Shown: positions 1 through 10,880 of the stretch, piece after piece
How the letters are laid out: the number at the start of each line of letters is the position of its first letter
How positions within the stretch are numbered: position 1 is the stretch's first letter
NCBI GenBank assembly: GCA_039619475.1
Contig: CM077115.1
Location: 594,791,643-594,855,642, forward strand
DNA: 64,000 nucleotides
Reading direction: 5' to 3'
Source of the DNA: Icerya purchasi
Lineage: Eukaryota > Arthropoda > Insecta > Hemiptera > Monophlebidae
The notes under the pieces: generated by a model
The model's input: only the letters and a program-made list of their open reading frames with translations
The model's database searches: none
Told to the model about the DNA's origin: nothing
Program-made: the position numbers and the translations under genes

Positions 1-1256
1 CCTGCACCCTTTTACGAACAGTTCGCATCGCGGCCCTTCTTACTAGCCTGCCAGGGCCCAACTAGAGCTGCCATCCACCCTCCCGCATCGCACACACGCA
101 CACACGTCCGGTTTTTTAGCCGCTGCTGGAAATGCGAACGAGGCGCGATGCGGCAGCCTACTTGGTGGTCCCTGGCAAAGGCCGCTCTCGCCTATTCAAT
201 TATCTGTCTTTGCGCTCTCGGTGCCTTATTCCGACTATTATATTATGTTGCCACTTTTGCCTCACATTCGCGCAACTTTGTTTTGTTATTTTAGAATTAC
301 ACAGGCCATTGCGGCAAATTTTTATTCCCCACCCCTCGCCCCGCCGCCGGCTCAGACTGAACCTTCTGCGCGAACCCTTCGCCTACCACGCGCGTATGCA
401 TTATTTCCTCGTACACGTTTCGTGTACGAATGGTCGTCTTCAGCTAGCCCCGGCTCTTTAGCGGAGTAACACTGAGGTGGTACTCTTCTCCTAGATCGAT
501 AATTTTCCCGGGGAAAAAAAAAAACACACATAAAAATACTACGACATAAAACTGTTGCACCGTGTATCGATTATTGCACACCATGATGTCTGCTACGAAT
601 GTTGCAGTTGTCGAGCGATTCGTACAGAAGTTGGAGAATATTTTCTAATTAAGAAATATCGTCATCGGTGGTAAGCGGATGATCGAATGTACGTAAAACG
701 TAGCTTGAACTACGGAACGCGCGCATTGTGTTGAGATAGGCGACGATTGGTAGTCTCACGCGTACACAATATTATTGTTCCCGACGGGGACGGAAGTGAA
801 TGCGCGTAACTAAAGAGTTTAAACTACAGATGATAGACCGTGAATTATGCGAAGGTGGCGCCGCTCTTGTGTTATTAGGTCGCGAACGAAGTTTTAAAAA
901 GTAAATATAGTTTAGCCTCTGTTAGAAAGAAAATAGGCCTTGCACGAAAATCTTAGAGATAGCTCTATGTTGGCCCTAACACAGAGGTCAACATTTATCG
1001 AAGAACAGATTTTTAACGCTTAAGAAGGCCAATAATTTTACTACACGTTGATGTTGTAAAAGTGATTCCAACTTGTTAAATATCTCCCCTTATTTGAAAC
1101 TCGTTATTATCTGGCGAAGCTGTCCAGACCCTAAATAAATAGTAGTGATCGATCCCCCTTATCTAAAAGATACTCTCGCTATCCAATTGGCACGTAACAG
1201 CAGCGTTCGGGTCCAATGAAATCGCTCTACTCTCTCAAAAGGAAATATCCCCTCCC

Positions 1257-1287
<31 letters not shown>

Positions 1288-1790
1288 TTTATTAAAAATT
1301 AGAATAAACTGTTCTTCCTGGACGACTGTGTCTGTCGGCCTACGTGGGTTCATCAAGTGTAGAACATCTGTTGAAACGGTGCTATTGCCCGGGATCTGTT
1401 AGCTTCGCCTCACTCGGTGTAAACTGTTATTTCTAATTAATTGAAACGGTCTTAAATTTTAGGACTAAATCGCTTTCTGTAATTCATAGGCGCCGTAATT
1501 ACACACGCAACGTCTAAAAATTTTTATAAATGGCAATTTAAAAGAAGAAAAAACGCCAAGTGGACGAAAAAAGTTCTTAAAAAACGAAAAATACTCTCCT
1601 CCCAGAACAAGCGAAACACACAGCAGCGCATTTTCTATCGCCCAAATAGGAACGCTTGGAACCTCGGCGATCGATCGAATTTTTTTAAAATCTTCTTCTT
1701 CTCCACCTCTCTCGCGATCAGGAATAGTCAATTAGTAAGATCCGTTTACGATCACATTAAATCTTGGCAATTCTAAATGAGGGTTTCTAT
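1..1790. other. Unassigned intergenic DNA, GC-richer at the left edge
   Basis: The first ~470 bases are noticeably richer in G and C than what follows, with several CG-rich words. No reading frame there resembles a known protein, and the open frames are short and of odd composition. From about 480 on the sequence is AT-rich with homopolymer runs, including an A run at 1257-1283. I see no gene, RNA or transposon end that I can name. Confidence 0.4.
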
Positions 1791-1890
1791 CGGTTCGGCC
1801 TCAACGATTCCGACTGAACCTTTCCACTCGCTACGTTTCAGCCTCGTCCTTTTCCGAAGTAGATCTATTAGAATGGGGAGTTTTTAATTT
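1791..1890 (+). repeat. Dispersed ~100 bp repeat, copy A
   Basis: One of three related copies in the window (the others are at 2831-2936 minus and 44385-44475 plus). Shared blocks in order are a TCGGCCTCAACGATTC-like block, a CTCG..ACGTTTC-like block, a TTTTCCGAAGTAGA-like block, and a GAGTTTTTAATTT block at the end. Spacing is similar in all three copies. There is no coding potential. It could be part of an uncharacterised MITE or SINE, or a recurrent conserved non-coding module. Confidence 0.55.
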
Positions 1891-2830
1891 GCAGTAAAAT
1901 TCGGAATCCAGATTGATTTTGTTTCTTTCAAATTTTCATAAACGTTAAATTTATTTTTTATTTTTTGATGCAAATGATTTTTTGTTTTTTTTTTTTTTCA
2001 AATAAAAAAAATCCATCGTAGTGGGAAATTATTGCCGAGATCGACTAATTTTTTCGGAAAATTTTTATTAAATTAACTCCCCCGCTAAATGAATAATAAG
2101 TTTTTTAAGCGATACGCGAAGGAAAAAAACATTAAAAACCGTCGATTCATTTTCTAAACAAATTAATTACCAATTTCCGAGATTATGTTTTTTCGATTTA
2201 GCCAATTCCGCAGCAGTATGATTCTGCCAAATATCTCTTGGTTCGTACACTGCCGGCTTTCATGGAGAATATCCACGTAAAAATGAAGCGGAAACAGATT
2301 AAAAAAAAATATATATATATATATACATACCTGAATTATCTTACCGGTAGCAATTCTACTGTCGGTGTCAAACGCCTTCTCTATTATTAACAAATTATTA
2401 GCCTATCCGAGGATATATGGAAAAGCACATTACGGGGGGATGTACGGAAAAATCCAACTACAGTAAAATACAAGTTTAGCATCCTTCGAGGTTAATGCAC
2501 ATCGCGTTACCTGAAGTAATGACGATATTCATCGAGATGTCGGAGTAAAACAGCTAGCGAAGTAATTAAAGATTTTGTGATTACTCGCGAGAAGCGGCTT
2601 CGTCAATACAGAAATCTTGAGACAGTCTGATGATTCTAGATACACATGGGGGGACATACAGCGTCTAAAGCATCTCAAGCCACAGGACCTCATCTCCTGT
2701 AGATACTAAGTTATTTTTATTTTAGAGGCTTTAGTCAAAGGACCAAAATTTTTTTTGGTATAATATGTTAATTTATTTTACATTAGTCGATTATTTAACT
2801 TACCAGTTAAGATTGTGCTTTATTAGAGAA
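1891..2830. repeat. AT-rich intergenic DNA with poly(T) and a TA microsatellite
   Basis: AT-rich sequence with T and A runs near 1985-2010 and a short TA microsatellite at about 2309-2326. No gene or transposon protein is visible on either strand. Confidence 0.4.
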
Positions 2831-2936
2831 AAAATTAAAAACTCTCTAACGGTTAACTAGGGCTACTTCGAAAAAGAGCGAGTGTCGCGGTCCCAAGATG
2901 ATTTAGGTCGAATCGTTGAGGCCGAAACGGTACAGC
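2831..2936 (-). repeat. Dispersed ~100 bp repeat, copy B (inverted)
   Basis: Read on the minus strand this has the same ordered blocks as copy A at 1791-1890: the TCGGCCTCAACGATTCG block, a CTCGCTCTTTTTCGAAGTAG block, then GAGAGTTTTTAATTTTTT. Copies A and B form a divergent inverted pair about 1 kb apart, so together they could be the ends of one element, but the DNA between them contains nothing recognisable. Confidence 0.55.
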
Positions 2937-4978
2937 CCCTCTAAATGATGCAACACCACAACGCGGGTAAATTACTGATTTTTAATCGTTGCCCGAGTCC
3001 AAGTATGACGCATTCTATCGAATTTGACTATTAATGAGATTATTTTGATTTCAAACCGTTTAAATATCTCCGAATTGAAAAAAGCGATAACTAAATAATC
3101 TTTTCCGATTACGATCTTGCTCTGAGAAGACGCGACCGTGTACAGCTCTATTTTCACCTCGGTTCGTTTTTCAGTCCGTAATTTCAGCGCTAGTCATACA
3201 CTCGTATATTTATTTTCGCGATAGTTCGGTCGTAATGCATCGTCCCATAATGATATTTTCTTATGTATTCTCGAAATTTTCTTTAATAGTCTCGCCTTTT
3301 TCAAATACTGCGACCTTTTCCGAACTTGATTACATTTTCCTCGCTAGAAACTTGTCGCAGAACGGTTTTTCTAAACTCGTAGTTTATATAAAATTCGGCA
3401 TGCATGATTATCATGCCTACGTCACAATATTCGTAACAAGTGAAGTTACGCTACTAGGTAATTTACGATTTTGCTTTATCCTCCGTCATATTAATCACTT
3501 TCCAAAAGTGTTCGTTTACATAATTATAAATGATGCGACGTAACAAAGTCATCTTTTCGATTCCGTTCAAATTCAGTGTTGATTTCGCTGCGACATTTTC
3601 TTTCTTAAATTTTAAATTAGATTCGGACACCCGCGCGTATTTTTGTAAAAGTACACACCAGCGTGAAATAAGTAGAATTTTTTAAATTAATAAAATGATG
3701 TAGACCGCTTTGCAAATTCGGCTTTAATTGCGAAAATTATTGTACTTAAAGTCAAAGTATAGTACCAGACAACAATGAAACATCGCGCTCAAAACGCATT
3801 TCACCTTAAAAATTCGACACTCGATAAATAAATAAAATTCGACAGAACATTTTAGAAATATTCCTCTATTTTGCCACTCTCCTCTTCTTTATCGTCAGAT
3901 TTCAACGCGTTTTTTTTCCTCCTAATTATGATTTTTTCATTCTTCTCTTTTCACATATTTCTTCGCGTTCTTAACGGGCCCGTTTCAGCTCGAGTTACCT
4001 TTCTTTTTTTGGCTATTTCGATTGACTAGAAAGTGATCTTTTCCGAAATTCTTCTGTTTCTACCTGAACGCAACAGGTTGATTATTTTTTCCTCACCGCG
4101 CTTGCGAACTTCGAAATAGGTTGCTCTTTTGTTTACTTCGTAAACTAACACACTCCTGTTTTTCGTATTTTACCTGTCATTTTCACGTACTGCATCCTAG
4201 GCCAGATGCGCGTGTTTGGAAAAGAGTTTAGATTCGTGAAAACAAGTTAGTTGTTTTAAGGAACGTTAAAAGGTTTTGGATGTTACTTTGGAAGTCAGAA
4301 TATTATGGAGGATGACAGGAAGACCGAGGATATTTCTATGGGACTGTAAGGTTGTGTTGGACAGAGATGGGTAGGTTAAAAGTTGAACGTATTGGGATGG
4401 ATTGACGATTGAGAAGATGATTGTGAGTAATTTTAGTATGGCTCAAGCGCAAAAACTACGACCTACTCTCGGCGGCATTCAGACGTAGGGTGGTTCTCTA
4501 GGTACGTTTTGAACTTCGTATTGATCGAAATTTATTGGAATCTGGCACTGTCGTCGACCGTTGGGGCTGTACCGTTCTTTGATCATTGATAATTTTACGA
4601 ATTTCTTCAAATCGTCTTTCGGCGTTGTATGGTCCCCGAATACGAGCACCTTTCTCAGCTGCATTGTTAGCAAGAGAATTTCCGTTAATACCGATATGGG
4701 CCTTTATATTTAATTTTTAATTTTATAAAGCTTTCTTTAATTTCTTATCAAAGAAAACTATTAAGTTTCGCTGTGTATGTCTAAAATTTTTTTTTGCATT
4801 CTTCTCTGATATTTTTCCACTGTTAACTCATTATTGCGCGGGTCAAATATTATTTAGCAATTCTTTTTTTTTTGGGGGGGGGGGGGGGCTTGTCAACCGG
4901 AGATCTTTATCCAGAAACAATTAGAAAAGGAATGAGTTAATTATATTCAATTATACCTTCTTACGATATCAAATGTTG
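2937..4978. other. Unassigned intergenic DNA; T10-G15 homopolymer
   Basis: No gene is recognised. The open frames here are short and have no family resemblance. A run of ten T followed directly by fifteen G lies at 4864-4888, which is unusual in such AT-rich DNA. Confidence 0.4.
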
Positions 4979-5450
4979 TTAGGAGGAAGTAATCAAAATA
5001 ATGGGAATAATCTGTGGAGAGGGAAAAGATAGGACATAAGAGACGCAATAAGGAGTGGGAAGGCCGAGTATCAATAAAATGGAATAGAAAGCAGAGCACT
5101 CAGCAGAAAGAGATGAACACTTAATAAACACATGGTCCGCATCGCAAACATGCTCTTCGTTGGAGAAGACAATATGGAGAGGCAACTAAGGAAAAACGAA
5201 AACAGGAGAAAAATAACAAAGTATGGCTTAAGAGCGCAGACTGATGACGGGGACAACAACAGAACGACGAAGTAAAGGAAACCAAGAGAACTATAGGTTA
5301 ACAGGAAGACCAGGTCGAACATAATTATTAGAAAAAAAGGAAATGTATACATCCGGTACCAAAATCTAAGATGAAAACCTTGGAGATTGGACAATGGGAC
5401 TTTTTTAAAGAAGAACTGGGAAAAGTGCAACAATCCGAGTATCAAAGAAT
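4979..5450 (-). pseudogene. Decayed 3' end of an I-like LINE ORF2
   Basis: The minus-strand translation contains CDADHVFIKCSSLSAE and, shortly after, YCVSYVLSFPSPQIIP. This is the Cys/His-containing C-terminal tail that follows RNase H in I-type non-LTR retrotransposons. A closely similar tail appears at 48672-48887 (DADDRIMFECASLATDQ, then LSLPSPSVV) and in another frame at 39560-39830, so these are copies of one family. Stops and frameshifts are frequent and no catalytic domain is left. The fragment is 5'-truncated. How far it reaches beyond 5450 is unclear; similar hydrophobic translation continues towards 5730 with weaker resemblance. Confidence 0.55.
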
Positions 5451-6014
5451 ATCAGCTACTTCATTATCAAAAATTCCCGAATGACTAGCAACTCACAATA
5501 AATATCGATATAAATGGAACGGAAGGAAGAAAGATTATGGATGAGTGAGCGTACGCGAAGTATGATAAAATCACAGGAACGATCAGGTAGGGGAGAATGA
5601 ATTGAAGGGCGGTCATGGAGTGAGATATAACCAAGAATTTAGAGAAAAGGTGATTTGGGGAAATGAAAATAATGGAACGTAGGATAAACATTAAATATCG
5701 TTTATGAATGCGGAACAGGAAAGAAGGCAAGCAAAAAGATTCTGAAAATCCAAAATCTGGAAGGATAAAAGAATTATCGACAGCACCCGGCGCCTTTCCG
5801 AACCATCTGTGTAAACACGGTTCATGCGAAGGAAATTGAGAATTGATAATAGTTCACCATATATATATATATATTAATTACAACTAAATTCTTAGGTCGG
5901 CCCCTATTCGATTTTGTAACGAAAAGATTTTTTGTGATTATGTTATTATATTCATATGGACCGATTTTACGTTGTAAATTTTGATCATTTTATACAAATT
6001 ATAGAAGAGAAAGA

Positions 6015-6085
6015 GACAGAAATGTAAGCAAGATGGGTCAAGGGGCGAAGTCCCTTACGGGGCCAAAATAGCCGGGTTTATATAT
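6015..6085 (+). repeat. Possible LINE 3'-UTR end with TATA-type tail
   Basis: A GC-richer patch (gcaagatgggtcaaggggcg, then a segment ending ggggccaaaatagccggg) passes directly into a TATATA tail. It resembles the GGCCAAAATAGC-containing 3' end of the full-length LINE at 14664-14693, so it may be the 3' end of a related, heavily 5'-truncated copy. This is inferred from a short similarity only. Confidence 0.3.
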
Positions 6086-8852
6086 ACATATATATTCTGT
6101 ATATTACTTTTGCGATTACATTACTTTTCCGCGCTTCATGCAAATTTTATTAAATTTCGTAATCTTTCGTTACACCTCGCTGATTGCCCCTTCATTTCTG
6201 TCCATTCTGAGTGTTGATAATGTTTGTGCCATTCGTCCGATGTGTTCATATATATATATATTTTTTTTTTTAAATATTTTTTGAATCAGAATTTTTCAGC
6301 TGCTAATCCCGCATTTTATAGAAGACTTTCAAATTTTACCCTTTAAAAATTGCAATCAATTAACCTCGATGGTTATTATTTAGCAATTAATGTTCTCGTA
6401 ATGATTATTTATTGGCCTTTTATATTGAACTCTCCTTTTCTTTCTCTCTCTGTCTCCTTACATAGATGTATAATTAATAACGATGTCATTGATCGTTTTC
6501 GCGCCGAGAGGAGTAATATGAAAAAAAGTCACGAAGTGAATAATAAGTTGTTTAAGTGTTAATAATAAGAAATATAATAAACAATTATAACAAACAAATA
6601 AGATAAATTATCTTTCACTTAGTAACGTTTTCGGGCATTATCAGCTAAAACAATATGTGAAGTTTTTTTTTTTTTATATATATATATAATATACTATTAC
6701 GAGCTGTCCATCAAGGACATTTAGCAATATGTACGAATGAAATTAAACATGAAGGGAGGAGTACCCAATGGCACCTACCCGATTTGCACCGACCTTAAAC
6801 AAGGTCCTGCGGTTTCTGGCGTTTCAGTCTTCTTATATCATCGCGGTAGCAATCCTCTAGCAAGAGTGTTCGGATGAGAATCGAGTCTGTCTGCGTGTCT
6901 TTTAGCGTGAACTTTGATGACATCAGCTACATAATCTATATCCACAAATCTCGATGTAATGTTAGATTAGTAACATAGCAGGGTGCTTTGGTTAATGCTC
7001 AAAAAGGGCTTTCGAAGGAATATTTATAAACGAAATATTCACGAAATGTCGTTGTAGCGTTCCCGTAAACGAGCTCTATACGATGAGAAGAAGAAGAGGA
7101 AGACGACGCAAAGAATTTGTCTGGCCGCGAACAACGCTCGCCCCTGCATAAGGTGAAACCGAAAAACTGTAAAAACCATACAAGAAATTACAAATAAGCG
7201 TGGTCTTTTATATGCGCATACATTAGCTTCCCGCGTTAAAATGGCATTCAGATTTTTGGAAGAATTTCACTAGAAATTTAAACCGGACAGGAAATCTGCA
7301 GTCAATTTTCAATATTTCTAATTCTCGTTTAAAACCCTAAATTTAAATTGTACAAAAATTTTAACGATATAAAATTATCGATTAAAAAATTTACAAAAAT
7401 TTAAAAAACACCTTTTTTTCTCTTCGGTTTTCACTTTTGGCTTCTTAATTAAATCGATAACTGTCAGTGCAATAGCCAGACGTATTTTTTCATTTAAGCG
7501 CGAAAAAAAAAAAGAAAAAAAGTGGAAATAATCATTAAATCTCCTCCGCAATTTTTTAACACCAACACTGTACAGCTATTTTTTTTCTTTTCATCTTTTT
7601 CTCAAAGGTGTATGCCGTCGATTTAAGATTTTTGGTAGCAAACCAATTTTCACATTAAAAAATTTCACGCTACGAGACGGTAAAGAGAGCGAACTATTTC
7701 GCTTGCGCGTTTAATGACAACTAAGGGAATAAACAATACACACACTTGGAACCACGTACGTATGCGGTAGTTAATTTTAAGATTTTCCGTTTTTTTTTTG
7801 CTTTTTTTTTTTTTTTTTTGATTTTGGCTTAAAATATAAAAAAAGATTCTCTACTTGTCAGATGTCTGCATTCATGCGCTGAATGTTTCTGTTGTGGTGT
7901 GCTGCTTCGCAGACGTTCTAATCTGTCATACTTTGTCAAGCTGTTATATTTCTTTGTACGCTCAGACGTTTTCGTCGTAAGCTACACTCTGTTGCGCCAC
8001 TGAATTATTGCCGAGTAATTAATAAATGTCCCGGTTGATTTACCGGTTGAATGAATTTATCGCCTGATGAACTTTTAATTATCGCGTGGAAACGAACGAA
8101 TAAGAAAAACGAAACGAACGAAATAAGTGAAATGAGATTTAAAACAAAAAAGAATCATTTAAAAATCTGGTCACGGGGTATAAATATTGCTCATCTATGT
8201 GAGTTTAAACACAGCTCCCCTCCTCGGTCCTATGCATAAATGTCATCCGTACGTACATAAATACAGTTTTTGAATAAATCTTCTTTATATTTTTATTATT
8301 ATTTACATTTTTACTTTATAAATGTGTATATGTACATACATATACATAAATACATACATATATATATATATATATATAGCTACCGTAGGAACATAATTTT
8401 AAATGATTTATCGCATTAAAATTGAACAAAAGCGCACTTATTTGTTGTACCACTTCCGAAACGTTATCATAGTGTCGGTTAGGTAGAGGTCCGTTCGAGT
8501 GGAACTTAGTTCGAACTCTACTGACCTACATCGAAAATATCGAAAATGAACTATTACAATAAGCGGCTTAGCAGCCTACTACAAAGAAGCATAAATTACC
8601 TAATACGCAGTACATAAAATATAATATAAAACTAACTATTTTAGATACAATAAACGTATTAAGCAGTGATGGTCTGGTCCCCGGATATTTATATGTACTT
8701 GCTACCTCTGCTACTGTTACATTTATGCACCTAGTACAACCTGCTCCAATGTGATCCAATCCGTTTTGATCTATTGCGTTTCGTTACAATCGCTTGAAGT
8801 TATTACATGAATCATTCATATACACTTTTTTATAAAATAATAACGTATTTAA
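6086..8852. other. Unassigned AT-rich intergenic DNA
   Basis: Contains A/T homopolymers (around 6665-6690, 7503-7520, 7790-7820) and a TA microsatellite near 8354-8378. No coding sequence, RNA gene or transposon terminus is recognisable. Confidence 0.4.
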
Positions 8853-9285
8853 AAATGCTTTTTTACAAAAAATAAATACCGATACTTGAAGGTTTATTAT
8901 CAAAATTTAAAAATGCACTAAAAAGTAAAAAATAATTACTCCCGCTTAGAAAATATACATATCAGAGTGATCTTAAAGGTGATATTACGATAATTCTTAT
9001 ACAGAACATTAAAACCTTAATTAGAGTTGGAATTAAATTCATGTTACTATATATCTAGGAACAATTTAATGAACATTTAATGCAGTTTTTAATTATTCTT
9101 TTAATATGAATTTGATGCCAACTCCAAAAAATTAATGTTGTATAAAAATTATCGTACTTTAAGATCACTTTGATATATATATTTTCCTATCGGGAGTAAT
9201 TATTTTTTACTTTTTAGTGCATTTTTAGATTTGTATAATAAACCTTCATCAAGTATCGGTATTTATTTTTTGTAAAAAAGCATTT
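8853..9285. mobile_element. 433 bp palindromic MITE with TTAA flanks
   Basis: The two halves are near-perfect reverse complements. The left arm begins AAATGCTTTTTTAC at 8853 and the right arm ends GTAAAAAAGCATTT at 9285. Pairing continues inward through the CTTGAAGGTTTATTAT, TAATTACTCCCG and GAGTTGG..TTAAATTCAT blocks to a central spacer of roughly 60 bases near 9045-9110. TTAA lies immediately outside both ends (8849-8852 and 9286-9289), as expected for a piggyBac-type non-autonomous element. Because TTAA is itself palindromic, the flank could also be an extension of the palindrome. No ORF. The full-length LINE at 9333 sits about 50 bases to its right. Confidence 0.7.
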
Positions 9286-9322
9286 TTAATTTAACTTTTT
9301 AGTGCATTTTTTATTCAATTAA

Positions 9323-9332
9323 ATTAAAACAT
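9323..9332 (+). repeat. Left target-site duplication of the LINE
   Basis: ATTAAAACAT here is repeated exactly at 14721-14730, directly after the poly(A) tail. Including adjacent A residues the match may be 12 bases. A duplication of this length is typical of target-primed reverse transcription, and it fixes both ends of the element. Confidence 0.85.
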
Positions 9333-9550
9333 GGATAAGTTCGTTATCAGTTGTGAAACAGTTGTGCTATCGCGTTTGTTCGCTCATCGCTGTTGACTTA
9401 TCAACACTTTTAGCTCGATTACCTACCTAGATAACATTATCAGAACAATCGGTGAGATCGTTTTTATTTATTTCATTACGTTATAGAACAAAATACAAAC
9501 TAAAACTGAGATTAATAATATTTAATCCTTTTGGCTAACGAAATAGAAAA

Positions 9551-10850
9551 ATGGAGGTGGATGTAGATCCACCTCCCGATAAAACATCGGATACCGAAAA
9601 AAATATAGAAAATAATATAAATGAAAATGCACACATAACAAATACAGAAACAAAAAAGATTAATCTATACAAAGAAAATTATACCGGAAATAGCTTTAAA
9701 GTATTCGTACAAAAAAACGGAGACTATGAATCAAATGAAAATAATATAAATGCGTTGCAAATCGGAAAAATAATATATCATCATTTTGACAGCAAGTACA
9801 TTAAAGAAATTAAAAAAGTAGCACGAAACAGAGTGATAATTGAATGCTCAAATGCAAATACTGCCAATAAATTAATACAAGACCAAACATTCGCGTCTAA
9901 GCAAATGACAGCATATATACCATACTTTCTAACCACCAGAACAGCTATAATTAGGAACGTAGATTTAGAATATGACATAGAGGAACTTAAACAAGTAGCG
10001 TATAGTGCAAATTATACTATTACATCGATGACTAGATTAACAAGGAGAGAAATTTCCAACGAAAAAGAAATAAAATATATTCCAACCAGAACAGTGAAAG
10101 TTACATTTGAAGGTCAGGATCTACCAGAATATATATACGTATACATACAATGTTAGATTCGAATGCCAACCGTTTATTAGGAAAATTAAACAATGTTTTC
10201 AATGCTTACGGTATGGGCATATAGCAAGCCAATGTAAGAGCAATAAGAAAAGATGTGCAAATTGTGCAGAAGAGCATGATAGCAAAGAATGCAACTCAAT
10301 AAGAATAAAATGCGCAAACTGTCAGGGAGCTCATCTAGCTACATCTACAGAATGCCCAGAAAGAAATAGACAGGTAACAATAAACTCTATTATGAGTACA
10401 CACAATTTAAGTTATCAAGAGGCCAATATACAAACCCCAAAATATTACCAAAAAGAGGATTTGTATTCTAACAGAACATACAATAGATATAATATATTGG
10501 ACAATTACGAAATCGAATACCCAGAAATATTAGGAACAAAAACAGAAGAAATACCGGAGATACCTAAATATAAACCTCCGCCAATGACGCTAAAAAATAA
10601 AACTAAAACAAAAGGAGTAATAGATTTAAACCAATTGAGAAACGGGAATGAAAAATATCCCACACAAGTAATTATCAATAGATTAAAAAGAGGAAAACTA
10701 AATCAATCATTGGAATCTAATAAGGACGAAAGCGGTATACAGGCAAATAAAAGTATAAATAATAAGAAGGAAATAAACAAAAATGACAAAATAAATTATA
10801 ATGCAAATGGGAGACCTCCTCCTAAGATATTAAAATCAAACTCAAAGTAA
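9551..10850 (+). pseudogene. LINE ORF1 (Gag-like, zinc knuckles), frameshifted
   Basis: Nucleic-acid-binding protein of the LINE ribonucleoprotein. It starts at an ATG with a purine-rich context (aaaaATGG) and reads to about 10130. The sense frame then shifts in an alternating TA tract (TATATATACGTATACATAC), and the downstream frame runs to the stop at 10850. Three knuckles lie after the shift: CFQCLRYGHIASQC (CX2CX4HX4C), CANCAEEHDSKEC (CX2CX3HX4C) and CANCQGAHLATSTEC (CX2CX4HX5C). The first ~190 residues are charged and may hold an RRM-like fold, as in related Gag proteins, but no motif is decisive. The C-terminal part is Lys/Asn-rich and low in complexity. Loss of one TA unit would explain the shift, and sequencing error at the repeat cannot be excluded. 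The ORF2 start follows 30 bases after the stop. Confidence 0.85.
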
Positions 10851-10880
10851 ATAAATTAAAAATACGATCATCAACATCAA

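Noticed and set aside
3235..3543. 102-codon ORF as a gene
   Set aside because: Composition follows the AT-rich background; no motif or homologue is recognised.
5071..5445. 124-codon minus-strand ORF as a membrane protein
   Set aside because: The Phe/Leu/Ser-rich translation arises from purine-rich plus-strand DNA. The overlapping frame at 4979-5185 shows the real LINE tail.
10107..10156. Programmed frameshift in LINE ORF1
   Set aside because: The shift lies in an alternating TA tract without a slippery heptamer or downstream structure. Repeat slippage or sequencing error is simpler.
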